Source of the DNA: Mesorhizobium sp. M8A.F.Ca.ET.218.01.1.1
Lineage (GTDB): Bacteria > Pseudomonadota > Alphaproteobacteria > Rhizobiales > Rhizobiaceae
Length of the DNA stretch: 64,000 bases
Direction: 5' to 3'
Assembly (NCBI RefSeq): GCF_004791165.1
Contig: NZ_SRUZ01000001.1
Coordinates: 168,382-232,381, forward strand
The notes beneath the pieces were generated by a model. It was not told where the DNA came from. It made no database searches and worked only from the letters and a program-made list of their open reading frames with translations. Position numbers and translations under genes: made by a program. Below, piece after piece: positions 17,481-26,518 of this stretch. Position 1 is the stretch's first letter; every line of letters starts with the position of its first letter.

Positions 17481-18416
17481 TCACTTCACGATGCGTTCGG
17501 TGCCGAAGACACCCTGCTCGACGACGAAGCGGCGGCAGTGGTCGATGAAGGCCTGCACCGTCAGCGTGCGATGCTCGGCGTTGGGCAAGGCAATGCCTAT
17601 GGTCAGCGGCCTGAGGTCCCCCAGCAAAGGCACGAAGACCAGCAATTTTCCGTCCGGCGACATGGTGTTGAGCGGCCGCATATTGGCGATACCGTAGCCG
17701 AAGCCATTGGCAACCATCGAGCGCATCACGGCGATGTCGCCGGTGCGCTCGACGATCTTGGGCCGCAGGCCCCTGGGCTGGAAAGCCGACAGGAAGTATT
17801 CGCGGCTGTAGGGCAGATCGAGCAGCACCATCGGCTCATCGACCAGTTCCTCGGGGGTGATGCCTGCCTTCGCCGCCAGGCGATGCGCGGCCGGAAGCAT
17901 CACATAGGCCGGCAACTGCATCAGCGGCTCGAAGGTCATGTCCTGCGACAGCTCCAGATCGTAAGTCAGCGCGGTGTCTATCTCGCCACGCTGCAGCATC
18001 TCGAACAATTGGCCCTGGTTGCGTTCGAATTGCCGGACGCGCACATCGGGATAGGCATCCTCGAATTTCTTGCGCAGCGCCGGCAGCACGATCTGCGCGA
18101 AAGTGAGCAGGCAGCCGATCGCCAGCGGTCCGCGCACCTTTTCGGCGATGTCGCCGGCAATGTCGTGCAGCGCGTCGGCATCATTGAGCAGCCGCGCGGC
18201 TTCCTTGAGAAACAGGCGTCCGCCCGCGGTGAGCGCCAGGGCATGCGAGTGCTTGCGCACGAAAAGCTGGACACCGAACTCGGCTTCGAGCTGAGCGATC
18301 GACGCCGAGATGGACGGCGGCGAGACATTCACCTGCTCGGCCGCCTTGGCGATCGAACCCGCTTCGCCAACGGCGACGAAATATTCGAGCTGTCTGAGCG
18401 TAAAGCGGAGCGGCAT
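17481..18416 (-). CDS. LysR-family transcriptional regulator
   Basis: A 311-residue regulator. The N-terminal winged helix contains LRQLEYFVAVGEAGSIAKAA and SPPSISASIAQLEAEFGVQL; the periplasmic-binding-like effector domain starts near residue 92 (GPLAIGCLLTFAQIVLPALRKK). LysR proteins usually activate divergent or nearby catabolic genes on binding a pathway intermediate. It is convergent with the deacylase gene (15-bp gap) and lies 48 bp downstream of the aldehyde dehydrogenase gene on the same strand. The inverted repeat at 16178-16217 is a likely target. Confidence 0.93.
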   Translation of the reverse strand: MPLRFTLRQLEYFVAVGEAGSIAKAAEQVNVSPPSISASIAQLEAEFGVQLFVRKHSHALALTAGGRLFLKEAARLLNDADALHDIAGDIAEKVRGPLAIGCLLTFAQIVLPALRKKFEDAYPDVRVRQFERNQGQLFEMLQRGEIDTALTYDLELSQDMTFEPLMQLPAYVMLPAAHRLAAKAGITPEELVDEPMVLLDLPYSREYFLSAFQPRGLRPKIVERTGDIAVMRSMVANGFGYGIANMRPLNTMSPDGKLLVFVPLLGDLRPLTIGIALPNAEHRTLTVQAFIDHCRRFVVEQGVFGTERIVK

Positions 18417-18464
18417 GGTTCTATGTTGCCGGTTTGCGGCTGGTGATCAAGTCGCGGCCACTCC

Positions 18465-19955
18465 TCAGTACTTGATCCAGGTGGTCTTCAGCGCGGTGTA
18501 TTTGTCCAGCGCGTGCAGCGACAGGTCGCGCCCGAAACCGGACTGCTTGAAACCGCCGAAGGGAGTCATCGGGCTCAGCGCATCGACGGTATTCACGGAA
18601 ACCGTGCCCGCGCGCAGCCTTTCCGCGAGGCGATGCGCCCGCGACAGGCTGTCGGTCCACAGCGATGCAGCCAGGCCGTAGACACTATCGTTGGCGATGC
18701 GAAGCGCCTCGTCTTCGGTGTCGAAGGCGATCACCGACAGAACCGGACCGAAGATCTCGTCGCGGGCAAGCGGGTCGTCGGGCGACACGTTGTCGAAGAT
18801 CGTGGGCTGCACGAAACTGCCGCGCCCATCGACGGCGACCCGGTCGCCGCCGGTCACCAGCCGTGCCGACTTCCTGCCGCCATCGATGAAACGCATGACG
18901 GTCGCGGCGTGGCGCGCGTCCACCATCGCACCCATCCTGGATGCTGGGTCGAGCGGATCGCCGGGCTGGGTCGCGGTTGCGCGCTCTGCCAGTTTCTCGA
19001 CCAGCGCATCCTTGATGCCGCGTTCCACCAGAAGCCGGGAATTGGCCGAGCAGACCTGTCCCTGGTTGAAGAAGATGCCGAAGGCGGCCATGTCGGCGGC
19101 CGCATCCAGATCGCCGCAATCCGCGAACACCAGATTGGGGCTCTTGCCACCGGTCTCCAGCCAGACCTGCTTCATGTTCGACTGGCCGGAATATTGCAGG
19201 AACATCTTGCCGACAGCGGTCGACCCCGTGAAGGCGAGGCAATCCACATCCATGTGGCGGCCAAGCGCCTGGCCAGCCGTCTCGCCGAGGCCGGGCACGA
19301 CATTGAGCACGCCGGCGGGCAGGCCCGCCTCCATGGCAAGCTCGGCCAGCCTGAGCGCCGAGAATGGCGATTGCTCGGCGGGTTTCAGCACCACCGAATT
19401 GCCAGCGGCTAGCGCGGGCGCGCATTTCCAGGTCGCCATGTCGAGCGGAAAGTTCCACGGCACAACGGCGCCCACGACCCCAAGCGGCTCACGCCGCACC
19501 AAGGCGAGGTCACCCCGGCCCGTCGGCGCCACCTCGTCATAGACCTTGTCTATCGCTTCGGCGTACCACTGGAAGATCGCCGCCGACCCCGGCACGTCGA
19601 TTGTCGCCGCGTCCTTGATCAGCTTGCCCATGTCCAGCGATTCCAGCAGCGCCAGCTCCTGCAGGTTCTCGCGCAGCAATTCCGCCAGCCGCAGCAGCAC
19701 CTGCTTGCGATGCTGAGGGCTCGCTCGCGACCAGACGCCAGCCTCAAAACTGCGCCGCGCCACAGCGACCGCGAGGTCGATGTCCTCTTCGCCGCAGGAA
19801 GCAACCTCGGCGAGCGTTGCGCCCGTGGCCGGATTGATGCTGGCGAAGGTCCGGCCAGAGCGGGCGGGCACCGCCTTGCCGTCGATGAACGCCCTGTCGC
19901 GAAAGCGGATCGCCGACGCCTTGCCGATCCAATCCTTATGACTGAGTTCGCTCAT
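18465..19955 (-). CDS. NAD(P)-dependent aldehyde dehydrogenase, PuuC-like
   Basis: ALDH superfamily enzyme of 496 residues. Visible motifs are VVPWNFPLDMATWKCAPALA, the cofactor loop AFTGSTAVGKMF, the Glu motif LETGGKSPNLVFADC, and the catalytic Cys in NQGQVCSANSRLLVE. The closest type is gamma-glutamyl-gamma-aminobutyraldehyde dehydrogenase and related broad-range ALDHs. It may finish the putrescine route encoded at 53.8-56.5 kb, which lacks a local puuC, or oxidise an aldehyde made by the local oxidoreductases; its placement favours the latter. The start is MSELSHKDW at 19955, because the 62 upstream in-frame residues overlap the preceding gene. Confidence 0.92.
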   Translation of the reverse strand: MSELSHKDWIGKASAIRFRDRAFIDGKAVPARSGRTFASINPATGATLAEVASCGEEDIDLAVAVARRSFEAGVWSRASPQHRKQVLLRLAELLRENLQELALLESLDMGKLIKDAATIDVPGSAAIFQWYAEAIDKVYDEVAPTGRGDLALVRREPLGVVGAVVPWNFPLDMATWKCAPALAAGNSVVLKPAEQSPFSALRLAELAMEAGLPAGVLNVVPGLGETAGQALGRHMDVDCLAFTGSTAVGKMFLQYSGQSNMKQVWLETGGKSPNLVFADCGDLDAAADMAAFGIFFNQGQVCSANSRLLVERGIKDALVEKLAERATATQPGDPLDPASRMGAMVDARHAATVMRFIDGGRKSARLVTGGDRVAVDGRGSFVQPTIFDNVSPDDPLARDEIFGPVLSVIAFDTEDEALRIANDSVYGLAASLWTDSLSRAHRLAERLRAGTVSVNTVDALSPMTPFGGFKQSGFGRDLSLHALDKYTALKTTWIKY

Positions 19956-19974
19956 GCTGGCTCCAGATGTCGGA

Positions 19975-20649
19975 CTATTCGTCACCGGGAACGCCATAGC
20001 TTGGCGCACCGGACGGATTGAGAGCGCGCGTGACATAGGCGTCGAGCTGGGGCTTGTAGATCTCCCACAGCGCCGCCAACTGCTCGATCGGGCAGTCCTC
20101 GGTCCAGTCGCAACGCAGGTCCGCGACCGGCCATGAAACATCGCGCACCAGCTTCATGCCGGCGGAGCGGACAGGTCCCGCCTCCCCGCCTGCATCGAGC
20201 GCGGCCCGCATGGTGGCGATCAGCCGGTCGCCGAGATCGCCTTCGGAGGCGAGAAAGGCGTCGACCATGGCTTGCGGAACCCTGTCGCTGGCAAGCAGAT
20301 TGCCGCCGCAGGCGACGTCCTCGCCGCGCGCCTCGGCCCAGATGCCGAGTGCTTTCGGTCCCGAATGGATTGCGCTGCCGCCGGCCGCGTCGACCGCCAG
20401 CACCTGCCGGTATTCGCTGAAAGCGGCCGTGCGCTTCAGAATCGCGACGGCTTCAGCGGCGGAGGCACCTCGCGCCATCAGCTCCAGCGCCCGTGGCCCG
20501 AGCGTCGGGTCCGTGACGTTCTGGCTGGCAACCGCGCCGACGCCGGCCTGCGCGTAGGCGCAGCGGGCCGCGACGGCGGGAGACGACGAGGACACCGCCA
20601 CTCCGAACATGCCTGTGCGCCGGCACCGCGCGACGATGGAGAAGGTCAT
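19975..20649 (-). CDS. DUF1028 family protein (Ntn-hydrolase-like)
   Basis: A 224-residue DUF1028 protein: it begins MTFSIVARCRRTGMFGVAVSS and contains the family stretch ARCAYAQAGVGAVASQN. The family has an Ntn-hydrolase-like fold and occurs in amino-acid and nucleobase catabolic clusters. A catalytic role is suspected there but not defined. Its ATG overlaps the stop of the RidA-like gene (ATGA), so the two are translated together. The pairing with RidA, an M20 deacylase and an ALDH recurs in such clusters and suggests handling of acylated or imine intermediates. Confidence 0.88.
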   Translation of the reverse strand: MTFSIVARCRRTGMFGVAVSSSSPAVAARCAYAQAGVGAVASQNVTDPTLGPRALELMARGASAAEAVAILKRTAAFSEYRQVLAVDAAGGSAIHSGPKALGIWAEARGEDVACGGNLLASDRVPQAMVDAFLASEGDLGDRLIATMRAALDAGGEAGPVRSAGMKLVRDVSWPVADLRCDWTEDCPIEQLAALWEIYKPQLDAYVTRALNPSGAPSYGVPGDE

Positions 20650-21092
20650 GGCCTAGTCCGGGATGATGGCTGTGCATCATCCGGGATTACGGCGGTGCCG
20701 TCGATCTCGACCAGCCATTCCGGCCGCGCCAGGGCCGATACGACAAGGCCGGTCGAAACCGGATGCACGCCTTTGATGTATTCGCCCATTGTCCGGTAGA
20801 CGGCTTCGCGATGGCGCACGTCTGTCAGATAGATCACCACCTTGACCAGATGCTCCATCGTGCCGCCGCATTCCTCTATGAGCTGCTTGATGTTCTGCAT
20901 GACCTTGTGGGTCTGCTCGACCGGATCGTGGCTGCCGATGTTTTTGGCGGTGTCGAGATCCTGCGGGCACTGGCCGCGCAGATAGATCGTGCGGCCACCT
21001 CGCGTGACGACCGCCTGGCACAGATCGTTGTCGAGCTTCTGCTCGGGATAGGTATCCTTGGTATTGAAGGTGCGAATTCGCGTATGCGCCAT
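20646..21092 (-). CDS. RidA/YjgF family protein
   Basis: A 148-residue RidA-superfamily protein. Family signatures include VVTRGGRTIYLRGQCP, a helix around EQTHKVMQNIKQLIEECG, MEHLVKVVIYLTD and, near the end, ARPEWLVEIDGTAVIPD. The canonical RidA Arg that binds the 2-aminoacrylate carboxylate is not evident, since the C-terminal region reads ALARPEW, so it may belong to an Rid subgroup of catabolic operons. RidA hydrolyses reactive enamines/imines such as those made by flavoenzyme amine oxidation. ATG at 21092 has GGAG eight bases upstream; ATG at 21104 is an alternative. Confidence 0.9.
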   Translation of the reverse strand: MAHTRIRTFNTKDTYPEQKLDNDLCQAVVTRGGRTIYLRGQCPQDLDTAKNIGSHDPVEQTHKVMQNIKQLIEECGGTMEHLVKVVIYLTDVRHREAVYRTMGEYIKGVHPVSTGLVVSALARPEWLVEIDGTAVIPDDAQPSSRTRP

Positions 21093-21136
21093 ATTGGTCT
21101 CCATCAGGTCGGGCTCGCGGCGGTCGTCGGCTTTGG

Positions 21137-22411
21137 TCAGGCGTCCACTGGCTCGCGCTTCGCGGCGGCGTCGTAGGCCAGATATTTGCGCTGCGTCGAA
21201 ATACGGTCGGCCACGTGCTTGGCGTCGTGCCAGACGCCCCAGATAAAACTGGAACCCCTTCTCGATTGCCAGGGCAAGCCCAGGAAATAGATTCCGGGTT
21301 CCGTCGAGACGCCGCGCTGGTGCCTTGGCCTTCCCTTCTCGTCAAAGGCATCGACCTTCAGCCAACTGTAATCGGCGGCAAAACCCGTCGCCCAGATGAT
21401 CGCCGCTATCCCCGCCTCGGCCAGGTGCAGTTCGCGGATCGGATTGGTCATGCATTCGGGATCCGGTTCGATCCGTCGGGCAGCGGGCTCTTCGGGAAGG
21501 TCGAGACCGTTGCGCGCCACATAGGCGTCGGCCTCGTCCAGCAGCGACATCAGATTGGCGTCGCCGCGGGCAATGTTCTTCGCAAGATCAGGCGCGAAGC
21601 TCATCAGCCCGTCCTGATAGGTCCTTGTCATGCCGACCAAGGTGAGCCCTTGCTTCGCCAGACGGCGGAAATCGATCGTTTCGCCGCCGCGCGCGCCGCT
21701 CACCGCGATCGTCACATGTTCCGTGCCGGGTCCGGGGGTTTCGAGGTCCCATTTGCCGAGAACACCCAGCCACCAGCAGAAGTCGCGCCCGCGATAGGCC
21801 CGCGGCGGGCGATCGTGCGGGCCGACCGAGAGGTAGACGCGCTTGCCAGCGCGCTGGAGTTCGTCGGCGATCTGCACGCCCGAGGATCCCGCGCCGACCA
21901 CCAGCACCGAGCCTTTTGGCAGCTGATCGGGATTGCGGTAGGCGCTGGAATGGATTTGCAGGATGCCTGCCTCCTTGGGGACGAGAGGCGGGATGACGGG
22001 GACCTGGAAGGGTCCGGTCGCGGCGACGATGCTGTTTGCCTCGATCAGGCCATCGGACGTCTCGACGCGGAATCCGGGCCGGCCGACATTTCTTTGCACA
22101 AGCCTGACCTCGACGCCGCTACGGATCGGCGCATCGATCTGCTTTGCGTAAGCGACAAAATAGTCGGCAACCTCCTCCTTGGAGGGAAAGCCATCGGGAC
22201 CCGTAATCGGAAACTCCATGCCCGGGAAGCGGTCGTGCCAGGCCGGGCCATTGGCGACCAGGGAATCCCACCGCTGCGAGCGCCAGCGCTCGGCAATGCG
22301 GCCGCGTTCTAGAACGAGATGAGGCACCCCGCACTTGCTCAGGTGCTCGCTCATGGCCACTCCCGCCTGGCCGCCGCCAACAACAAGCGTGTCTATCGTC
22401 TCAACCGACAT
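21137..22411 (-). CDS. Flavin-containing monooxygenase-like NAD(P)/FAD oxidoreductase
   Basis: A 424-residue CzcO/TrkA-like flavoprotein. The FAD motif is VVGGGQAGVAMSEHL at the N-terminus; the NADPH motif is VVGAGSSGVQIADEL near residue 170. The ATG-motif region IIWATGFAADYSWL and a final SSFIWGVWHDAKHVADRI are typical of the group. The FMO fingerprint FxGxxxH is not clearly present, so N- or S-oxygenation is possible but unproven. The start at MSVETIDTLV has GAGAGG upstream. It lies 44 bp upstream of the RidA gene on the same strand, so it probably heads the FMO-RidA-DUF1028-ALDH operon. Confidence 0.87.
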   Translation of the reverse strand: MSVETIDTLVVGGGQAGVAMSEHLSKCGVPHLVLERGRIAERWRSQRWDSLVANGPAWHDRFPGMEFPITGPDGFPSKEEVADYFVAYAKQIDAPIRSGVEVRLVQRNVGRPGFRVETSDGLIEANSIVAATGPFQVPVIPPLVPKEAGILQIHSSAYRNPDQLPKGSVLVVGAGSSGVQIADELQRAGKRVYLSVGPHDRPPRAYRGRDFCWWLGVLGKWDLETPGPGTEHVTIAVSGARGGETIDFRRLAKQGLTLVGMTRTYQDGLMSFAPDLAKNIARGDANLMSLLDEADAYVARNGLDLPEEPAARRIEPDPECMTNPIRELHLAEAGIAAIIWATGFAADYSWLKVDAFDEKGRPRHQRGVSTEPGIYFLGLPWQSRRGSSFIWGVWHDAKHVADRISTQRKYLAYDAAAKREPVDA

Positions 22412-22798
22412 GCCCAGTCCTCTCCTGACCATCCGACAGCTCCTGCCGCACGGGACGAAAGCCGATTTCCGGCGGCTGGCAGACGCAGCCCGGCGTGATC
22501 CATTTCGCCGTGTCCCGGACAAACCGCTTGCGCCATCCGGTCTCGCTATTGGCGCTCACAAGTAGCAGCACGTGCCGGTGGGCGCCCATAACGAATCTCC
22601 GAAGTCACGCGTAACCATTTCCGAATTTCTCGCGCCGACAGACGCATCTACAGTTTCAGCGATGGGGTCCGCGGCGCCGCATGGCGTGGCGGGCGAAGCC
22701 GGGCATGGGTCGGCACGGAACTGGTTGCGGAACAGGATGCGCTACCGCGGCGGCCCGTTCCGCAATGCCTCGCGCGCCGGCATTCTCGAGGGGCTGCC
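22412..22798. other. Intergenic region between divergent FMO-like and GMC genes
   Basis: This 387-bp stretch must hold both divergent promoters. I see no strong palindrome or terminator. A minus-strand frame of 62 codons (22401-22589, starting MGAHRHVLLLVSANSE) ends inside the FMO-like gene start. It has no homologue that I recognise, and could be a leader peptide or chance. Confidence 0.4.
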
Positions 22799-24418
22799 AT
22801 GAAGGCTGAACGCTATGATCACATTGTCGTCGGCGCGGGTTCGGCCGGCTGCGTGGTGGCCAATCGGCTGAGTGCCGATCCCTCGGTCAGAGTGTGCCTG
22901 ATAGAGGCAGGCGGCAGCGACAACAGCCTGCGGGTCAGCGTGCCGGCAGGCATTCTGTCGCTCTATGGCAACCCGAACTACGACTATTGTTTCGTCGGCC
23001 TGCCACAGCCCCATCTCAACAACCGCAGCATTCCGGTAAACCGGGGCAAGGCGCTGGGTGGATCGAGCTCGATCAACTCCATGGTCTATATTCGCGGCGC
23101 CGCGCAGGATTATGACGAATGGGCCGGGCTCGGCTGCGCCGGATGGGCCTACAGCGACGTGCTGCCCGTGTTCAGGAAACTGGAGCGCAATCTGGTCGCC
23201 CAGGACCCGCGCTACCACGGCACGGACGGCGAGCTTATGGTCGACAATCCGCGCGATCCAAACGTGCTTTCGGGCATGTTCGTCAAGGCCGGTGAAAATG
23301 CCGGCCTGCCCGCCAACGCAGATTTCAATGCCGAGGGCCAGTTCGGCCTCGGCATCTACAACGTCACGCAGAACCGGGGCCAGCGCTTCAGCAGCTTCAC
23401 CGCTTTCATGCGTCCGGTGCTCAATCGCAAGAACTTGACCCTGCTCAGCGCATGCGAGGTGATCGACCTTGTCATCGCCGAAGGGCGCGCGACTGGACTG
23501 CGCGTGCGCCATGACGGCCAGGAGAAAATGCTCTCGGCCAGCCACGAGATCGTGCTCTGTGCCGGAGCCATCAACTCGCCCAAGATCCTGATGGCGTCCG
23601 GCATCGGCCCCGCGGACGAGTTGCGGCGGATCGGCATCACGCCAGTTCTCGACCTGCCCGGCGTCGGCAAGAACCTGCAGGACCACATAGACGGCATGAT
23701 CACCGTGCGCTCCAGGAGCACCAGGACGCTCGGCCTGTCGCTTGCCAACCTGCCCCGCATCGCGGCAGCACCGTTCCAGTATTTCGCGCGCCGCAAGGGC
23801 ATGCTCACCACCAATTATGTCGAGGCTGGCGGCTTTGCGAAAACCAGGCATGCGAACGGCCTGCCCGACATTCAGTTCCACTTCGTGCCGGGCTATCGCA
23901 GCCACCGCGGCAGGCTCATCGAATATGGCCATGGCTATGCCATTCATACCTGCGTGCTGAGGCCGAAAAGCGTGGGCGAGATCAGGCTGTCACGCGACAG
24001 CTCCCGCCGGGACGTCCTGATCGACCACCGCTTCTTCACGCATGAAGACGACGCCACGGTGCTTGTCGAAGGCATCAAGATCGCGCGCAAAATCCTCGCC
24101 GCATCCGAGTTCGATCCGGTGCGTGGCAAGGAAATGCTTCCTGGCAAGGACGTTCGCAGCGATGACGAGATCCTCGCCTATCTGCGCGCCGAAGCGCTGA
24201 CCGTCTACCACCCTGTCGGGACCTGCAAGATGGGAACGGACGCGATGGCGGTCGTTGATCCGGCGACGCTGAAAGTGCGCGGCGTGGACGGGCTCCGGGT
24301 CGCGGATGCGTCGGTCATGCCGAAGCTGATCGGCGGCAACACGAACGCGCCAAGCATGATGATCGGACAGAAGGTTTCCGAAATGATCCTCGGCTCGGCA
24401 CATCGCGGTGGCAAGTAG
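22799..24418 (+). CDS. GMC-family FAD oxidoreductase (choline dehydrogenase-like)
   Basis: A 539-residue glucose-methanol-choline oxidoreductase. It has the ADP-binding motif HIVVGAGSAGCVVANRLS, signature 1 GKALGGSSSINSMVYIRG, signature 2 GAINSPKILMASGIGP, and the C-terminal active site with His in TVYHPVGTCKMG and Asn in GGNTNAPSMM. Such enzymes oxidise an alcohol to an aldehyde, passing electrons to quinone or O2. It resembles BetA-type proteins, but the betaine genes are not nearby and the substrate may be another alcohol. A good ribosome-binding site (GAGGGG) precedes the ATG. Divergent from the FMO-like operon and separated from the next transporter by a repeat pair. Confidence 0.92.
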   Translation: MKAERYDHIVVGAGSAGCVVANRLSADPSVRVCLIEAGGSDNSLRVSVPAGILSLYGNPNYDYCFVGLPQPHLNNRSIPVNRGKALGGSSSINSMVYIRGAAQDYDEWAGLGCAGWAYSDVLPVFRKLERNLVAQDPRYHGTDGELMVDNPRDPNVLSGMFVKAGENAGLPANADFNAEGQFGLGIYNVTQNRGQRFSSFTAFMRPVLNRKNLTLLSACEVIDLVIAEGRATGLRVRHDGQEKMLSASHEIVLCAGAINSPKILMASGIGPADELRRIGITPVLDLPGVGKNLQDHIDGMITVRSRSTRTLGLSLANLPRIAAAPFQYFARRKGMLTTNYVEAGGFAKTRHANGLPDIQFHFVPGYRSHRGRLIEYGHGYAIHTCVLRPKSVGEIRLSRDSSRRDVLIDHRFFTHEDDATVLVEGIKIARKILAASEFDPVRGKEMLPGKDVRSDDEILAYLRAEALTVYHPVGTCKMGTDAMAVVDPATLKVRGVDGLRVADASVMPKLIGGNTNAPSMMIGQKVSEMILGSAHRGGK

Positions 24419-24480
24419 GCCATCGCTGTTCTGGTGAACCGTCGCAAACGTCCAGAATTGTCTTAAGCCCTCCCAAACGT

Positions 24481-24659
24481 CGTCATTCCAGGGCGGAGCA
24501 GGAGCGAAGCTCCGTCGCGCAGACCCTGGAATCCATGCCGTGACGCCGAGGCGTTGCCACGGTGAAGAATTCTGCCCCGCTGCGTCGCTCGGCCAAGGTC
24601 ACGGAATGGATCCTCGGGTCTCCGCGTCCGCTTCGCTCCCGCTCCGCCCGTGGATGACG
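24481..24659. repeat. Two inverted copies of a Rhizobiales palindromic intergenic element (RIME-like)
   Basis: Copy A (24481-24545) starts CGTCATTCCAGGGCGGAGC and ends ATCCATGCCGTGACG. Copy B, on the other strand (24659 down to about 24598), starts CGTCATCCACGGGCGGAGC and ends GATCCATTCCGTGACC. Each copy folds: in A, ATTCCAGGG (24485-24493) pairs with CCCTGGAAT (24524-24532) around GGAGC-GAA-GCTCC. The copies lie head to head with about 52 bp between them, downstream of two convergent genes. Elements of this form are common between genes in Rhizobiales. No other gene is in the 323-bp gap. Confidence 0.8.
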
Positions 24660-24741
24660 AAGCAGAGAGGCTTCGGCCAATTCCCAGCATCCGCGCTGAA
24701 AGCCTGCAGCCTTTTCAGAGGCCCCATGTCGAGAGACTGGT

Positions 24742-25635
24742 TCAGTGGTCCTCGTCGATCTCGTCATGCAAGAGGCCGAGGATGCGGCGCTTGAGCGCGA
24801 TGAACTCGGGTTCGAGGATCACGTCCATCGAGCGCGGCCTGGGGATCTCGACCTTGATCTCGGCCTTGATCTTGCCGGGCCGGGCCGTCATCACCAGAAC
24901 GCGATCGCCCAGGACAAGCGCCTCGTCTATATCGTGGGTAACAAACAGCACCGTCTTCTGCTGCCGCTCCCAGACGCGCAAGAGCAGTTTCTGCATGGTG
25001 CCGCGCGTCTGGCTGTCCAGGGCGCCGAAGGGCTCGTCCATCAACAGAACGGCCGGGTCGTTGGCAAGGGCACGCGCAATCGCCACGCGTTGCTTCATGC
25101 CGCCGGAAAGCTGAGCGGGGTAGTGGTCGGCAAAGGGCGCGAGGCCGACCTCGTCGAGATACTGGTCGACGATCTGCTTGCGCTGCCCCGCCGGCAGACC
25201 CTTGCGCCTGGGCCCATATTCGATGTTGGCGCGCACCGTGAGCCAGGGAAACAAGGTGTAGCTCTGGAACACCATGCCTCTGTCGGGGCCAGGCTCGATC
25301 ACTTCCCTGCCATCGACCTTGATGCTGCCCGAAGTCGCGTCATTGAGGCCGGCCGCAAGGTAGAGCAGGCTGGATTTGCCGCATCCCGAAGGGCCGACGA
25401 TGACGCAGAATTCATTCCTTGCCACCCCCAGCGACACATCGTCCAGCGCCAGCACGCCGTTGGCGTCGCCGTAACGCAATGTCACGTCTTCGATGGCCAT
25501 CGTCGTGCCGGTCGGGCGCGGATCGCCGGTCGTCGAGGCCGTGCCGGCCAGATTTTTCGCCTTGATGGTTTCGGTCATTGCCATCCTTGATCCGACTGCG
25601 GTTTGCGAGCTTGCGTTCAAAATCAGGGTGCCCAT
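24742..25635 (-). CDS. NitT/TauT-type ABC transporter ATP-binding protein
   Basis: A 297-residue ATPase of the nitrate/sulfonate/taurine type. Motifs: Walker A GPSGCGKSS, Q-loop VFQSYTLFPWLTV, signature LSGGMKQRVAIARAL, Walker B VLLMDEPFGALDSQTR, H-loop FVTHDIDEAL. The tail RPRSMDVILEPEF is common in SsuB/TauB relatives. The start used is ATG 25635, which overlaps the permease end by 13 bp and has GAGGG seven bases upstream. ATG 25578 (MTETIKAKNL) with AAGGA upstream is equally possible and would give 278 residues. Last gene of the importer operon. Confidence 0.9.
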   Translation of the reverse strand: MGTLILNASSQTAVGSRMAMTETIKAKNLAGTASTTGDPRPTGTTMAIEDVTLRYGDANGVLALDDVSLGVARNEFCVIVGPSGCGKSSLLYLAAGLNDATSGSIKVDGREVIEPGPDRGMVFQSYTLFPWLTVRANIEYGPRRKGLPAGQRKQIVDQYLDEVGLAPFADHYPAQLSGGMKQRVAIARALANDPAVLLMDEPFGALDSQTRGTMQKLLLRVWERQQKTVLFVTHDIDEALVLGDRVLVMTARPGKIKAEIKVEIPRPRSMDVILEPEFIALKRRILGLLHDEIDEDH

Positions 25636-26426
25636 GGCGCGACCCTCGCCCGGACAAGACGGAACGCCGTGTCGGTTATGAGGCCGAGAAGGCCGATGGC
25701 GGCGATCGCCATGAAGATCACATCGACCTGAAAACCTCGCATCGCCTTCAGGCTGATGTAGCCAAGGCCGCTCGACGCGGCGACGAGTTCGGCCACCACC
25801 AGATAGGTCCAGGCCCAGCCCATGGTGACGCGAAGCGTGTCGAGGATCGCTGGAAGCGCTGCGGGGAAAATGACGTGCCACACGGCTTCGCTGCGCTTCG
25901 TGCCGAGGGTGTAGGAGGCGTTGACCAGATCCCTGGATACGCCGCGCGCGCAGTCGGAAATCATCACGAGCTGCTGGAAGAAGGTGCCGAAGAAGATCAC
26001 TGCTATGCGCTGCTCGATGCCGATGCCGATCCAGAGGATGAACAGGGGCACGAACGAGGTCACGGGCAAGTATCGGATGAAGTTGACCAGGGGCTCGAGC
26101 GGCGCCTGCACCACCCGGTAGGTCCCCATCCACAGTCCCAGCGGCACCGAGATCAGCGAGGAGACGATGAAGCCCAGGATCACCACCTTGGCACTGGTCA
26201 AGGTGTGGTAGAAAAGGCTGCCGTCCAAAGACATGCGATAGGTCGTCTGCAGCACGGTTCCGGGCGTCGGCAGGAACATGTTCGGCACGACGCGGCCATA
26301 GGACAGCAAAGCCCAGCCGCCGATCACGACCACCCACATCGCCAGGGCCAGCGTTGTCGCCGTGCTGGCGGGAATGTTGGCGAATGGGGTCGTCAGGCGC
26401 GTCCACGCCGTCCGCCTCTGTGCCAT
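25623..26426 (-). CDS. NitT/TauT-type ABC transporter permease
   Basis: Inner-membrane permease of 267 residues with six helices. It has the N-terminal VPNMFLPTPGTVLQTTYRM and the central FIRYLPVTSFVPLFILWIGIG typical of the SsuC/TauC group, plus the coupling loop LVNASYTLGTKRSEAVWHVI. Upstream in-frame codons (to 26522) overlap the intergenic region; MAQRRTAWTR at 26426 has GGAG eight bases upstream. It lies 92 bp after the binding-protein gene. Confidence 0.92.
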   Translation of the reverse strand: MAQRRTAWTRLTTPFANIPASTATTLALAMWVVVIGGWALLSYGRVVPNMFLPTPGTVLQTTYRMSLDGSLFYHTLTSAKVVILGFIVSSLISVPLGLWMGTYRVVQAPLEPLVNFIRYLPVTSFVPLFILWIGIGIEQRIAVIFFGTFFQQLVMISDCARGVSRDLVNASYTLGTKRSEAVWHVIFPAALPAILDTLRVTMGWAWTYLVVAELVAASSGLGYISLKAMRGFQVDVIFMAIAAIGLLGLITDTAFRLVRARVAPWAP

Positions 26427-26518
26427 GGGATGGTCTCCGTTGATCTTCTGAAGCGCGAAGTTCTGGCCTGTCGGAAACCGGGTTCGGCCCACACGGACCG
26501 ACCCGGCTTCCCGAAGGC

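Noticed and set aside
24463..24690. Short open frames in the gap after the GMC gene
   Set aside because: They fall inside the palindromic repeat pair, so are not genes.
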